DNA of 64,000 nt from Loxodes magnus (GCA_946699065.1 CAMPDV010000140.1:558001-622000); one strand, 5' to 3'. Numbered from the stretch's first letter, positions 11,707 to 23,000 are shown. Program-made: numbers and translations. The notes: a model not told the origin generated them from the letters alone.

Positions 11707-12124
11707 TAATAATGTTCTAACTTTTTCTTTAGCACTCTTAGACTTGCTTATATTAAACTCTGCAATTGTGGAATTGCTTCTTAAGAGTTGATACAATTGT
11801 GGCCTACATGTGATGCTTATTAACATTGCTCGCAAATTATTTAACTGTCTAAAGGACAATATAGATTTAGCTGCTACTAATGTATCTGACAGATGTTCTG
11901 AAGGTTAGTATTATATTTTTCTTCAATTTTTAAATTTATTAATTCCAATTCTTCAATTGGTCTAGTTGTAGTGATATTATGAAATCACATGAGTACTTTT
12001 AAAATAAATTGTAGATCCCTTTTAAACATATCTCACATAGAATACAACTGCAGTCTAATCTCCTTGGTATTCTAGTTGCTTCGTTAAAATCTTATTAGCA
12101 AGACTTACACTTGATTCTTTCCAT
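11707..12124 (-). CDS. RING finger and B-box (N-terminal segment of the interrupted gene)
   Basis: ATG at 12124 starts MERIKCKSCQQDFNEATRIP, a RING opening, followed by LDCSCILCEICLKG (Cys pairs spaced as in RING fingers; a Cys stands where His is usual) and YSCDF. After a one-base frame change near 12,000 the sequence reads TTTRPIEELELIN and then the B-box LNLYCPLDSQIICEQCQQASHVGHNC (about 11,880-11,800; quoted in parts, Cys/His spacing as in B-box type 2), followed by the start of a coiled coil. This order is that of TRIM-type ubiquitin ligases. The frameshift is a single-base change, either a lesion or a sequencing error. Downstream the gene meets LINE A. Confidence 0.65.
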
Positions 12125-12508
12125 TTTTTAAAGTTAAAACAAAAATGTTACTTTATATTTTCTGAAATTGCAAAAGAAATTTATTGAAATTTGACTTATT
12201 CTTTTGTAAATTTTTTAAGTAATACAATAATTATGATAAAGCCACACTTTCCTTTTAAACTTTAAAGATAGAACTAAAGAAAAAATCAGATTATTAAACT
12301 ATCATGAGTATTTGAAATTTATTAATTTGTTACATTTCTTTAAGAAATAGCCTCTAAAATTTTAGTCCGTTATAGAGTTTTTAGAAAGTAATATTTTCTC
12401 AAAATTTGTTTCCTTTTAGATTTTTTACAGCTGTTATTTATTAAGGAAGATGAAAAAAATGTAAGTAAGGCATAACTATATAAAATTATTTTTTTTATTA
12501 TATATAAT
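12125..12508. other. AT-rich spacer, upstream of the RING gene
   Basis: About 380 bp of AT-rich DNA between the RING gene start and the next minus-strand coding region. It presumably holds the promoter of the RING gene, but no box stands out. Confidence 0.35.
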
Positions 12509-12516
12509 TTAATTTA

Positions 12517-12750
12517 AATAGAGTGGAAAACCCTCTCCGTCGGATGCTGCTTGGAGGCCTAGTAAGGCAACAAAAAATGAACGCGGATGGAGGATAAATC
12601 GGAAGAAGAGAAACCAATAACAAGAGAAGGAAGATGTGACAAGTTCGAGAACTCTGAATGCCAGTAGGAAACTTTCTTCATCATGGGTCGGGGAAATGTA
12701 CCCGTAATCGCATATTGCATCAACTAAAAATTTAAGAAATATTTGCATTT
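12517..12750 (+). repeat. Possible SINE-like remnant, GC-richer
   Basis: Unusually GC-rich for the window. It begins aatttaaatagagtgg, much like the starts of the SINE-like elements at 16,121 (aatttaaataggga) and 17,253, and contains an atgccagt string at a comparable place. No terminal stem-loop was found. The minus strand is also open here (a 12,766-12,509 reading continuing the neighbouring gene), so it could instead be the C-terminus of that gene. Confidence 0.3.
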
Positions 12751-13940
12751 TTTGGAATTTAAACAATTCCAGATATCCATTTTTATCAAGGTAGGATTCT
12801 TTATCATTTTTAATGTGGATGGTTACTCCTCCATCTGACTAAGGATTATTCTGTATCTAATCGATGATGGAGATTCTATTGTTATTTATAAAAAAATTTT
12901 GTTAATTCTCTTCATCTTTTATAGTCCTTTTGTCTTTTAAGTCTTTTAAATCAAAGCAGTGCTAATTATATTTTGAGAAGAATAAAATCAGACCCTCTCT
13001 TTTTTCTATTTCTGTTTCTAGTTTGGAAGAATAAAGTTCTAAAATTTTTCCTATTTTTTATGTAATTTCTAATAAATTCAATTTAATAATTTAATTGATG
13101 AGTCATGATATCAATTTAAGATTTTTCAGTAATAATTGGAATTTCCTCAATTTAATCTCATAGGGATTAAAGCCACTGTTTTTTTCTTTAAATTTTGTTT
13201 TGAAGAAATTATTTCCATAAATATATTTTTCTAGTTAGTTTTCTTATTATCTCTATTTCTCCTTAGGATGTATTTTATTCTTTTATATTTATAATGTAAA
13301 GTTTGCTATTTCTAAACTACCTTCATAATAAATTTCTTCAGATAAAAATCTTACTATATCTACAGGAAATAAAAGTTCATTTATTATCCAGAGTAAACCT
13401 TTTATTGATTGATAACTTAACTAGAAATAAAGTGTTTAGTATATTGCTAAGTATAAAGGTTTTATTACTATAAACAAATCAAATAAAAAGATTAAGAATA
13501 ATGGGATTCTATATTATTAAGTTCAAGATAAGGAATTTTCTTTATTTTTATAAAGTTTGCAAAGCATTTTTTAAATTATGAGATAACTATATTGTTGATG
13601 TGAATTTTGATGGTTTTAAAGTGCTGTTTTATTATTTTGATAATTCAGATGCTTAAGTTACGTCATATTTATCAATAAACTTTGTTTTACTAGTAATTAA
13701 TCCGAATTTTGAATTTTTGCAGTATTATTGTTCTGATATATTTTATTATGAAAATTGATTTAAAATTTAATTTTAATAATATTGTTTCTGACCTTTATTA
13801 TAAGATATATTATTCTATATTATATTTTAAATAATCGATAGTTTCATTTCTTTAAAATTCCTTTAGCTATTTAAAATAATATCTCATTTCTTTCACAAGC
13901 TTTATCATTAGAAATGAAGCTATAAATTTAAGCACAACAT
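12517..13940 (-). pseudogene. Partial paralogue of the kinase-MORN gene
   Basis: From about 13,930 to 13,190 the DNA is a diverged copy of 28,800-28,004, the linker between the kinase domain and first MORN repeat of the gene at 26,660-32,583. It lacks about 230 bp that include that MORN repeat (see findings). Downstream the minus frame stays open and protein-like to about 12,770 (e.g. GFNPYEIKLRKFQLLLKNLK, NNPQSDGGVTIHIKNDKESY), with TAA/TAG Gln and TGA Trp, but I cannot match it to the longer gene. No kinase motif is present and similarity fades above 13,940. It may be a decaying duplicate or a rearranged gene with its own C-terminus. Confidence 0.45.
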
Positions 13941-14125
13941 TTTTTATATTTTTACTCTGAATTTCATATCTCTTTTAAAATTTATTCCAATTTTTGATAA
14001 TTTCTAGCTTATTTCATAAACTTTATTATTATATATTCCTTTTATCAGTTTAGTATTTTAACATTAATCTAATTCCCTTTTGAAATTTTTTTTCGAATAT
14101 ATCCTTAATTAATTTAAACTAAAAA

Positions 14126-14400
14126 AGTTTTTGGACCGGAAACTCCTTTCCGATTGCACGACCCGACGCTCTCTTTTTATGGAATAACAGGGATATCCTG
14201 TTGTGCTCCAGGCACAGCTGCTAGGGAGCTCCATTGCTATGAGCAGCCAGGCTTCAAGCCCCTACCAAGAGCGGATAATCTCAAAGACAGCGTTCCCTTC
14301 AGAAAATGACTCTGACGACAGGAAAGGAACTTGTTCCTAGCCATAAAACCAGAAAGTGTTGTCACAAAGGTCATTCTCAGCTCCTACCATCTTTTCAATT
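14126..14400. ncRNA. GC-rich island with a chain of hairpins, candidate structured RNA
   Basis: About 275 bp of near-balanced base composition in very AT-rich surroundings. Perfect short stems follow each other: CGGAAA/TTTCCG, AACAGG/CCTGTT, GTGC/GCAC, GGCTT/AAGCC and GGAAC/GTTCC. The minus strand ends in T runs (CCAAAAACTTTTTT), a possible Pol III stop. I looked for signatures of SRP RNA, RNase P, U1-U6, U3 and telomerase RNA and did not recognise any. Strand is unknown. It could also be the head of a short retroelement. Confidence 0.4.
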
Positions 14401-15235
14401 ATTTTGGGATATATCCTTTTTAACTAACTTCTCCGTTTAAAAACTAACAGACTTAGCACAATCTAATTTATTTTTTACATTATCCCCCTTAATTAAACTG
14501 ATTCAAATCATCCTAATTTATCAACCCTAATAAAAATTATTGATTCATTTTTACTATTCCTATTAATATATTTTCATCTTTTATCATTCCAATAATGTTA
14601 CTTAATATTAGCCATCTAAAATAAAATCAACTTCTACTTATTTTTTCATTAAATTCCTTCACTTCTTAAGCTATAATTAAAATTCACCTAATTTTAAGAT
14701 TAGTTTGTTTCTTTAAAATTTTCTCCTATTATTTTATCTTCTTACAGAACAATATTTCACTCAGTTCACTCAAAAATAATTTTTCCTCTGTTTTTTTTGT
14801 TATATTTCTTACTTTTTTTTATCAAGGTGTACTTTTTTCAGTCTCAACGTCTTAATAAATTCCTCTGATTATAAGTTTAAATTGGTTTTTACCTTTTCTC
14901 AATATCCATAGGGTCTCTTTTGAATTAATTTTATTGGATTATTGATTTTATATTGGAGTTAACGTATTTTTTTATCTTCTTTTTATTTGATTTGCCTGTT
15001 TACCTCTCAAATTTCAGATTTTCTTCTAAATTCCTTTTTTAATAGCTATTATATTGTTATATCTTTACCGCGGTTAGCAATAATGTCCTGATTTTTCGTT
15101 GATTTCCATAACTTAAGTTTTTATATTCTAAATCTCTAAGAAAAAATGTTAAAAATCCTTTTTTAATTGATAAATTCTCATACACTAACATTTAGTTTAA
15201 TTAAATGTTTATGCTAATAGATTTAATTTCGATTG
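14401..15235 (-). pseudogene. Probable remnant of a gag-like ORF1
   Basis: Most of this AT-rich stretch shows nothing. Around 15,060-14,850 the minus strand contains a Lys/Gln-rich reading with a DPMDIE motif. A DPM-x-x-E motif also stands upstream of zinc-knuckle-like sequence in two other degenerate elements here (about 19,200 minus and 26,060 plus). I take it as a decayed relative; no finger is left. Confidence 0.3.
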
Positions 15236-15249
15236 CTTAATGCATATTA

Positions 15250-16057
15250 ATTTTTAATTTTATTTAAATTGTTTTGTGGCGCCAATTAGTCACCACTAAA
15301 AAGAAGTTTTAAAATTATCTTTATCTTGCTTGTTTCTAGTTCTAGGATTCTTGAGTCTTGCTCCTCTGATCTTTCATCTCCCACTATATTTTATTTTAAC
15401 TCTATCTCCAAATTCTTCCAGTTCAAGGTTACTTTTCAATCTGTAGACTTCTCCATTTGTTCTACATCAGATCTGGTTCTTGCTCTTTCTTATTCTTTGC
15501 TAGACTTGTTTTTTCCATGTAATTTCTTTTACTTTACGAAACTCACCGCAGTTCTTCCGTTTGTGCCATTTACTTTTACAATAGTAGCACAGTTTCACAA
15601 TCCGAGGTTTTTGATTAGTTTTCATCTAACCTAAGGATTCTTCTCGATCTCCATCTTATCAGATAGAATTTACTCCAATGAAATTTACTAACTTTGGGCT
15701 TTGTCAACTTCGTGTTCTCCTTGTGAAGCTTTTTAACCTCTTCCTGGAGGTTTAGTACTACTTTTATGAGCTATTCCATGCTCATCTGGCCAGAAGGATT
15801 AAATTAAGAGACCTCCTGGTGGAGAGCAGACTTCATCTGCTTCCTCGGTTTTTCACTTGAGGTTGGGGTTTCCGTATGGGCTGTCTTTAAGGTTATCTTT
15901 TGTTAATCTTGTTAAGTTTCAGGCTTTTATTAAGAAGAAGATTAAGGTTATTATTAAGAAGACAGAGAAGAGATAGTTTCCTGCTTCCTCTCTTCCTTTT
16001 TGGCTTAGGAAGAGGTGGTATAGAAGCCTTTCCTGAAACTTTATTCCATTTTTATTC
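15250..16057 (-). mobile_element. ORF1-only retroelement with 14-bp target duplication
   Basis: An 808-bp insertion flanked by identical cttaatgcatatta at 15236-15249 and 16058-16071. On the minus strand it starts a few bases before an ATG and ends in an A/T-rich tail after a GGCGCC-containing stem (near 15,277-15,298). It is the same design and size as the element at 7,175-8,010, in the opposite orientation and with diverged sequence. Confidence 0.8.
15305..16049 (-). pseudogene. ORF1 (gag-like) with zinc knuckle, one frameshift
   Basis: The ATG at 16049 gives MEQSFRKGFYTTSS, matching the N-termini of the 7,183 ORF and of LINE B ORF1 (MVSFKKGFYTISS). A Gln/Ser-rich stretch and the coiled coil LIKVVLNLQEEVKKLHKENT follow. 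The knuckle CYYCKSKWHKRKNC (first Cys codon at 15589) is intact but lies in another frame relative to the ATG, so one single-base shift lies between. The C-terminal part remains open to about 15,305. It probably descends from a functional ORF1. Confidence 0.65.
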
Positions 16058-16120
16058 CTTAATGCATATTATTAAACTAGATTTTAGTAGTATTCTATTA
16101 ATATCAAACAGCTTAATTTA

Positions 16121-16425
16121 AATAGGGAGAATCAATCAATCCAATGAGATTGACTAACTTTGGTACCATAAAGTACTTGTGCATGAAGAACTGAGCAAAA
16201 TCTTGGCGGGAGACAAAAGGAACAGAAATTGAGGAATCGAATACCATTTGATCAGAAAGATGCCAGTTATTAAGATCTTTAGGTTAGTGCAATATTCCTG
16301 TCTTAAACAGACAAGATTTAGTGAATGTTAGCATTAAAAGTTACTTTGTTAATGATTTTTTTAATTTATTAAAAGAGCTGCAATTTCATCGAGGTGTAAC
16401 GCGCTCTACAATCTAAGTTTTTTTA
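16121..16425 (+). mobile_element. SINE-like element 1
   Basis: About 300 bp starting aatagggagaatc. Its body is similar to the element at 17,253 (agattgact, tggtac...aagtac, atcttgg, gatgccag in the same order), and it ends with the inverted version of the LINE 3' stem-loop (16375-16406). It has no coding capacity. Sharing a 3' structure with LINE A/B suggests mobilisation by the LINE machinery. The promoter type is not clear. Confidence 0.65.
16375..16406 (+). repeat. Terminal stem-loop, copy in SINE-like element 1
   Basis: gagctgc...gcgctctacaatc matches the LINE 3' end in this orientation; the central GGTG pairing is partly eroded. Confidence 0.6.
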
Positions 16426-16429
16426 AGGA

Positions 16430-17250
16430 TTTTACATAATAAATATTTATATAAAGACTAACTCAAAAAATTAATAAAACTACTATTAATTCCCTCTAAT
16501 TAAAGGTATCTACAAACATTTTAGGATAAAATAATTTTAATTATCTTTAAGAATAAATACAAGTCTTAGAACTATAAAATAAGCAAAAAAATTGAAGTAA
16601 ATAATCCAGTGTAGCTTTGAATATAATAGAAATTATCTAACTATATCAATAAAAGGTAGAAATTGAAGTAATTATAGAATAAATGCTTAAACAAGCTGTA
16701 TACATGTTCTAAATTAAAATTATATAAAAATATCTCTATTTAAATCAGAAATAAAAAGCGTAAATACTTTAAGAAATAGATATATTTTATCTAAATGTTT
16801 TCCATTAAAAAATTATGGAAATAATGTTTGAATAAGAAAATATTAAGGAAAAAAGGAAGTAATTGTTGATATTTTAGAAATTTTTAATAAAGTTTTTCAA
16901 ATTTAATTGCATAATTTCAATCTTTAAGTTTTGAAGAAACTAGACTTAGCAAAGTGAAATTATCAACTAATAAGTAGTTGAAAAAATTAGAAATAAGGAA
17001 AAATTTGTAAAATAGATAGTGATTAATTTGAACATTAAAAGAAATGATGAATAGATGTTAAGTAAATGTTATATAGTAATTTAGATAATTAAGAATTTCT
17101 CTAATCTGATAAAAAATAAAATAAAAGTGATTGAAAGACAGAAGATCAAATAATTATAAATTTTAAACTAAAACCAATCTATAAAAATGATTTTAAAGAT
17201 TTGTCAGATTCTTAAATAAATTAAGACCACACATCTTTATTAATATAAAA
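16430..17250. other. A-rich stretch without recognisable gene
   Basis: A-rich on the plus strand, with no motif, repeat or stem noted between the two SINE-like elements. Confidence 0.35.
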
Positions 17251-17252
17251 TA

Positions 17253-17578
17253 AATAGGGAAGAACAATCTTCTAAATGAGATTGACTATAGATCTGGTAC
17301 TAAGAAGTACCCATGGACGAAGAATTGAACAAGAATCTTGGTAGGAGTCAAGAGAGAAGACAAAGACTGAAGAGGTATCAAGTAACATTATCGATGAAAG
17401 ATGCCAGATAAAAGGTCTCTTAGAGTGCATTCCAATCACGCCCTTTAGAAGACAAGACTCACAAAAGATGATAGCACTGTGGAAGACTGCGGAAAATAAT
17501 TTTTTTGACTTTAAAAATCTTTATTTAAGAGTTGCGTGCCATTGAGGTGCTATATGCTTTCTAATCTAATTTATTTAT
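17253..17578 (+). mobile_element. SINE-like element 2
   Basis: Starts aaatagggaagaac and shares blocks with element 1 in the same order. It ends in the stem-loop at 17529-17561 followed by ctaatctaatttatttatttg, a (TTTA)n tail like that of LINE A. Non-coding. The better-preserved tail suggests a younger insertion than element 1. Confidence 0.7.
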
Positions 17579-17833
17579 TTGTAAAAAGAAATAAAATATT
17601 CATGGTTATGATAGCTTATTCAATAATTAAATCAAGAGAGAAGCAATAAAAAACTTCCTCTTTCAAATTTGTTCTTGAAGAGAAAATAAAAATAGCTATT
17701 GACAGATAATAACTAATTGATTATTTCGCAGTATTGAATAGTTATATATAGATATATTATAATTAATCAAATTTTTCTATATTTTAATTTTAATCCAAAA
17801 TAATGCTTATTTGCATTTTAATATATAATATAA

Positions 17834-18258
17834 AATGGATGTCAGTCACGTTAGAAAAGCTAGTAGGTAATCTGGTGCAATGTATAATGCATTGCGAGTA
17901 ATCTCGCACTAGATACCACCACAGAGTAAGGTGGATAAACTCATTTGAGACATGTCTAACTTACACCGAGGGTTCTCTCTCGCTTTATGAAAGATTAACT
18001 GACGGACCCCCTAATTAATTACTTAATAACTAATTCTTATTTGGACCTTATTCAAGAAGACTGAAGTATTTGATAAAGATTCGAGAATAATTATTAATAA
18101 GAAGATTCCCCATTTGGAGAGGATAAAGTGACTCTTTGGACGAATAGAATGAAATCAAGCTTTTGAGAATATTTTTTTTAATATTAAATATTAATACTGA
18201 AAGAACTACGTGCCAACTAGGTGCTACACGTTCTGTAATCATATTTATTTATTTATCA
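17834..18258 (+). mobile_element. SINE-like element 3 with structured head
   Basis: Ends with the same stem-loop (18203-18234) and a atttatttatttatc tail, but its 5' half differs from elements 1 and 2. Positions 17839-18003 form a multi-hairpin domain closed by GTCAGT/ACTGAC. Inside are GCAATG/CATTGC, GCGAG/CTCGC, CCAC/GTGG and CGAG/CTCG stems. A composite SINE with an RNA-derived head and a LINE-derived tail is the simplest reading; which RNA provided the head is unknown. Confidence 0.6.
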
Positions 18259-18824
18259 GACTTTATAAGTAAATCAGCATTATTCAATTCATGTTATTAT
18301 TCTAAGAGTTGTCATTCAGTATTTAAAAATCTTTTAGAGTCCACTTGTATCTAATTATTACTAAAAACTTTGCAATAGATGTATTTTTGTAGTTTTTGAT
18401 GAAACATGCATATAAATATTATAAAAATAGCATCAACATTTTTTAATAGAGCAATAAATATTTTTACGAATAAATAATCGAATCTACTTAAAACGAAAGT
18501 TAATTGATGAAGAATCAATTTTTAATGGAATATAGATTAATTTGTAACTATATTGAACCGGATAATTATTTTTTAAGAAAATGGCTATAATTATAGCTAG
18601 AATTGCGTAGCATATTGATAAGAAAGTTCCCAGTAAACTAGAATTAAAAAACTGAACTTTCAAAATATTGTTAAATATTAAAAATCACTACTCTTAATTG
18701 TAAATAGATTTATTATAACTTTGCTTCCAAAAGCAAAATATGAATAACATAACATAATTCATTAAAGTGATTTGACCTTTTTTTGGTTAATCGTTACATT
18801 AGAGTTTGTATAAATTTTTTCTTA
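18259..18824. other. AT-rich stretch without recognisable gene
   Basis: No coding, repeat or structure signal recognised. Confidence 0.35.
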
Positions 18825-19433
18825 TCAGAAATTTTCTTCGGAGTAAACTTGAATTATTTATTGCTTTCCCTTGTTTCCACAAAGACTCGCATTCATAAGC
18901 TTTCCTACATCAAATACATATTGTCTTTTATTCCATTCTCTTGTTTCAATTAGCATTAGAGGTATTGCTTGGATTATTTATAGTTCTTTTCTTCAATATA
19001 ATTTTGCTTCTTTTGTGCAGTATATTCTAAACATTTTATTTCATGCATTTTGTTCTTCTTTTTTTCTTTTTTCCTAAAAAATCCAGCAGTTTCTTGCCAT
19101 GTGGCCTTGTTTCTTGCCTTATCAGTACCTTATTATTGGTCTTCTTTATTTATAAATTAATACTTAATTTATTTCTTCTCTCTGTCTCTACATCCATGGG
19201 ATCATAATTTATCTTATTTTTAGATCCTGATTCTTTTCATAATTTATTCTTTGTAATTTTTCTTCAGTCTGCTGGATTAATGAGTATATTTGCCGATCAG
19301 AAGGTCTACTTACATATCTTATTTAACTAATTGTTTTCCTGTTTAAGTTAATCAACTTGCTAGACTAGAACTCAAACTTTGTTTGAAAGTTCTTAGAGTA
19401 CTTGTTAGAGTTTAAGGTTTTCGTTTTGTACAT
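18825..19433 (-). pseudogene. Degenerate gag-like ORF1
   Basis: One minus frame is open from an ATG at 19433 to a TGA at 18827-18825 (202 residues, internal TGA as Trp). It contains GKKQGHMARNC, the second half of a CCHC knuckle, but the first two Cys positions read R and Q. In a neighbouring frame about 19,200 the motif NYDPMDVETERR appears, similar to DPM-x-x-E motifs of other ORF1 relics here, so the original frame probably switches. It is an old relative of the ORF1 elements, with no clear ends. Confidence 0.4.
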
Positions 19434-19439
19434 GTTAAA

Positions 19440-19985
19440 GATTAATCTATATTTCTTATTATATTTTATTTTTCTAGTTTGGAGATTATTATTTTTAGGT
19501 GCCATTTTTATATTTAATAAATTAGCACTAAAATATTCTTAGTGCCTTATATAAAGATAAAATACGATATACATAAACAAAAGATAAATTCTAGCGAATG
19601 TACTTAAAGAGCAAACTTTTCCTCTAAGAATCTTTCATGATAGTTTTAGATTTTTTACCAGAAAATTACTTTATTGCATTATAGAATAAAAAGTCTTGCA
19701 TAAAGATAAAAGTTAAAATTAAAAAACTCTTGTTCTGATATTCCAAATTTTTAATAAATAAAGAGTGATAATCAGAGATAGTTAAAAAATAATTTGAAAT
19801 TAACTTCATAATTTTAAGAATAACTTGAAATTGATAGAGTTAGCAAGGATTTTATATGAGAAAATAAGTTTCAATGTACTAATAGAACTATAAATTATAT
19901 TGAATAGATAATCAAGACCATTTTGTAATCTTTATCTTGAGTTGATTAAGAAGAATATTAAAATTTCTATATCGTTTTTTATGTT
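19440..19985. other. AT-rich stretch without recognisable gene
   Basis: Nothing recognised between the gag relic and the 3' tail of LINE B. Confidence 0.35.
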
Positions 19986-20012
19986 CTTAAATAATAAATA
20001 AATTTGATTATA

Positions 20013-20043
20013 GAGCGCGTAGCTCCGCGATGATGTGCAGCTC
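20013..20043 (-). repeat. Terminal stem-loop of LINE B
   Basis: GAGC...GCTC outer stem kept; the inner GCACC/GGTGC pairing is changed to a weaker one. Confidence 0.65.
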
Positions 20044-20044
20044 T

Positions 20045-23000
20045 TTCCGTATCTCAATATATGTCCGTTTCTTCAAGTAAGCCTCAGGTAATAGAAATTC
20101 TTCTCTTATTAGTTATATATCTTTCTCATTTTCCTCTATATTATCTCTTGTTCTTCTGTCTTCTATCTAGCTACGATTTATTAGATCTTTATTTCAAGCT
20201 TAATTTATTTTTTTTACATATCTTACTAATTTTCATTTCTAATTCTTTTCTTCTTAATCAAGCTTTAATACACTCATAAAAATTATCCTTTTCCTGCTCT
20301 ATAGTCTTTTCCTATTTCTTTTTTTAATTCAATTTTTTTTCTATATATCCTCTTTTCCTTTTTTCTAATAATATTTTATATAATCTTTTATTATCAAGTC
20401 AGTTTTAGCTCTTTTTTACTCTTCTTAGGTTCTAATGAATTTCTCGAATTTGGCCATACCTCATATTATATCAAATAGTTCTATTTCTAGTCTCTCTACT
20501 CCTTTTGCTCTAAGTTTTCTAATATATATTTATCTTCCTTCTTTGTACTCTGAACATTTTCTATGATATGCCTTTCATTTTCTCTTGCATTATTATAGAA
20601 AGTACATTTGCTTGTCGCAACTAGGTGTCTTTCTTTTAAGCAATCCTGGCTCCCATTACATCTCGTTCTTATTCTAAATATGTAGCATATTTCTTCTTTT
20701 CTATCTTTATTGTATCTCAGGTAGTTGGGTGGTCCTAATATATTCATCAAATCATGCTTTTCTATACTGTAATGTTGTTATCATTTACTCCATTCATTCT
20801 CTATCTTCTACGAATACTCTATATTCTTATATTGCACGATTAATGTTATTCTTCCCTTTTTAATTGTTATTACCACCATTTTATAAAAAATTTGTTTTCT
20901 TAATTTTTAATTCTTATTTTATTGCCGTGCAATATTATTCAATTATAAAATTCTCTTCTTTACTTAGGTTAAACATTAATCAGTCTACTATTTTTCCTTA
21001 GTTACCTTTTAATTTTCCTCTTAATCTCAACGTTTTTTTCATAGGTAATGTTTAAATTTCATAAGCACAGTTCATGTTCTAAAATCTCATTTTGCACTTA
21101 AAATGAAGAATCCATGATAGTTCGTAAAGATATTCACTATATTATTTCTAATTGCCCCATCACTTATTTTCCTACAAATTATTCGCAAAATGGGATCACT
21201 TCTGTTTCATACCTGAAAACTGAGCTTATGAAAGTTTTTATCATTATTCCTACATTATATGGTGTTAATCCCTTATTCATTGTTATTTTTCCCAATATTC
21301 ATATTACATCTTTCATGCTACTTCTAATTTATTTTCTATGTGTTTTTCAAAACTGATATTCTCTTCTATTATATGACCTAGGTACTTAAAGGTTATTACT
21401 CTTTCGATCCTTAAATTTTCCACCTCGATAATATTCTTAGTTACTATTTTCTGCTGCTTTTCATTTTGTTTTATCTGTAATTTCTAGTTTGTATTTTTCT
21501 GCCCATGAGGTTAAATTTTCGATTACTTCCTCTAATTATTCCCATTCACTTATTAAGGTTAGGTTATTTGCGTATACAAAACATCCTGGAAATATTTCTT
21601 ATGTTCATCCCTCTTCATTTTTATAGTCTATCGTAATTTCTAGCTTTTAATCTTCAAGGCTATGGAGAAATCTTGTTAATATCAAGTTAAATAGCTTCAG
21701 ACATTATGCTTCTCTTTTTAGCCCTTTATTAGTCGCGAATGATTTTGCTATTTAATCATTGATTTTCAGTTTAATTTCTTCTTCATAAGAGAAGTTTGCT
21801 AGAAGTCCAATTATCAATTCAAGTACTTTAAGATCGTTTAGGATTTATCATATATCTTTTCTTTGCACTGAACCATAAGCTTTCTTAATATCGACAAATA
21901 TTACAGAACCATCTTTTTTGTCCCACAATGATCATTCTTATACTGTTCTTAGATTGAAGATTTTAGTGCACATGATTTACCTTTTTTGAAATCATATTAA
22001 TATTCGCTTTCATCATTATGAAGATATCCTTACAATTGATAGAAAATTCATACGTCTATAATTTTTAAAGCATGATTCAATAAAGAGATTGGTCTATAGT
22101 TCATCGGGTTCATCTATCCTCCATTTTTGTATATAAGTATTATGTATTATTATTTCATCTCCTAAGATATTACTCCCTCTAAAATCATTTTAGCTATCTT
22201 TTTGCAAGTTACTTCTATTAATTTTTTTCTGCCTGCTAAAATTGTTCCTACTTAAATTTTATCAGGTCAGCTACTTTTCATTTCGCCATTTAATTAATGT
22301 TTTCTCAAATTTCATATTCATTTACCATTATTTGTCATTTGTTTAAGAATTTAGTTTGTAATGTATTATCGCCATCATCATATAACTGCTATCATTCGTC
22401 CCTGAAAGTCTTAACATCTTATTTTGATAAGAGTACTCACTAATTATTTTTTCTGTTAAGCAGGCTTTTTAGTTTCTTCCACATTTCTATCTGGTTTCCT
22501 TTATTTACATTGTCCATAAATAGGTTAAGCTAGTTTCTTTTATCTTTTTTTCTTGATTAAATTTATTCTTGTCTTATTCTTTGGTATTCTCTAAATTTCT
22601 CGTTTTGTTGATTTTCATTTATTTCTTCATTATTTTTTATCCTTTATTTTAATTGTTTGTTGCCTTTTCTAAAATTTTATTACACTATTTTGTTGTTTCT
22701 GAGCATTTTTTTATCTTAAATTTTTATGTTTTAACTGTTCCACATACCATTTGAACTCCTTCTTTATCTTTCATCATTTATAAGTCTACGTACCGTTTAG
22801 ACTATCAATTTCTTCTTCTTAAATATTTTCCTGTACAAATCTTTCAAATTTTTCTTAGATCTCTTTTTTTCTTTAATAGTAGGTAATTTATTTTTGCTAT
22901 CTTTTATGGTTTTCTAACTTCTTTACCTATATTTACCTATATAATACCAGGTCTATGGTTTCCTATTATGTATAAATAATAAAAATCACTTTTTATCACC

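Larger units (their letters stand above)
4157..12124 (-). pseudogene. RING/B-box/coiled-coil/pentapeptide/WD40 gene split by two retroelement insertions
   Basis: Overall extent of one ancestral gene of TRIM-like plan. The N-terminal RING and B-box lie at 12,124-11,710, then LINE A (11,706-8,781), coiled coil (8,780-8,026), an ORF1-only element (8,010-7,175), more coiled coil, pentapeptide repeats and WD40 blades to about 4,157. The strongest evidence that the parts belong together is the reading frame: removing exactly 851 bp (the small element plus one copy of its target duplication) joins the coiled-coil frame at 8,398 with that at 7,073, and the frame then runs unbroken to the last WD40 blade. 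RING/B-box proteins are usually E3 ubiquitin ligases; WD40 propellers bind substrates or partners. Unless the insertions are removed from the DNA or RNA, the gene should be non-functional. Joining across LINE A is inferred from domain order only. Confidence 0.6.

Noticed and set aside
14270..14300. tRNA-like T arm (ggcttcaagcccc) in the GC-rich island
   Set aside because: No matching acceptor, D or anticodon arm could be laid out at proper distances on either strand.
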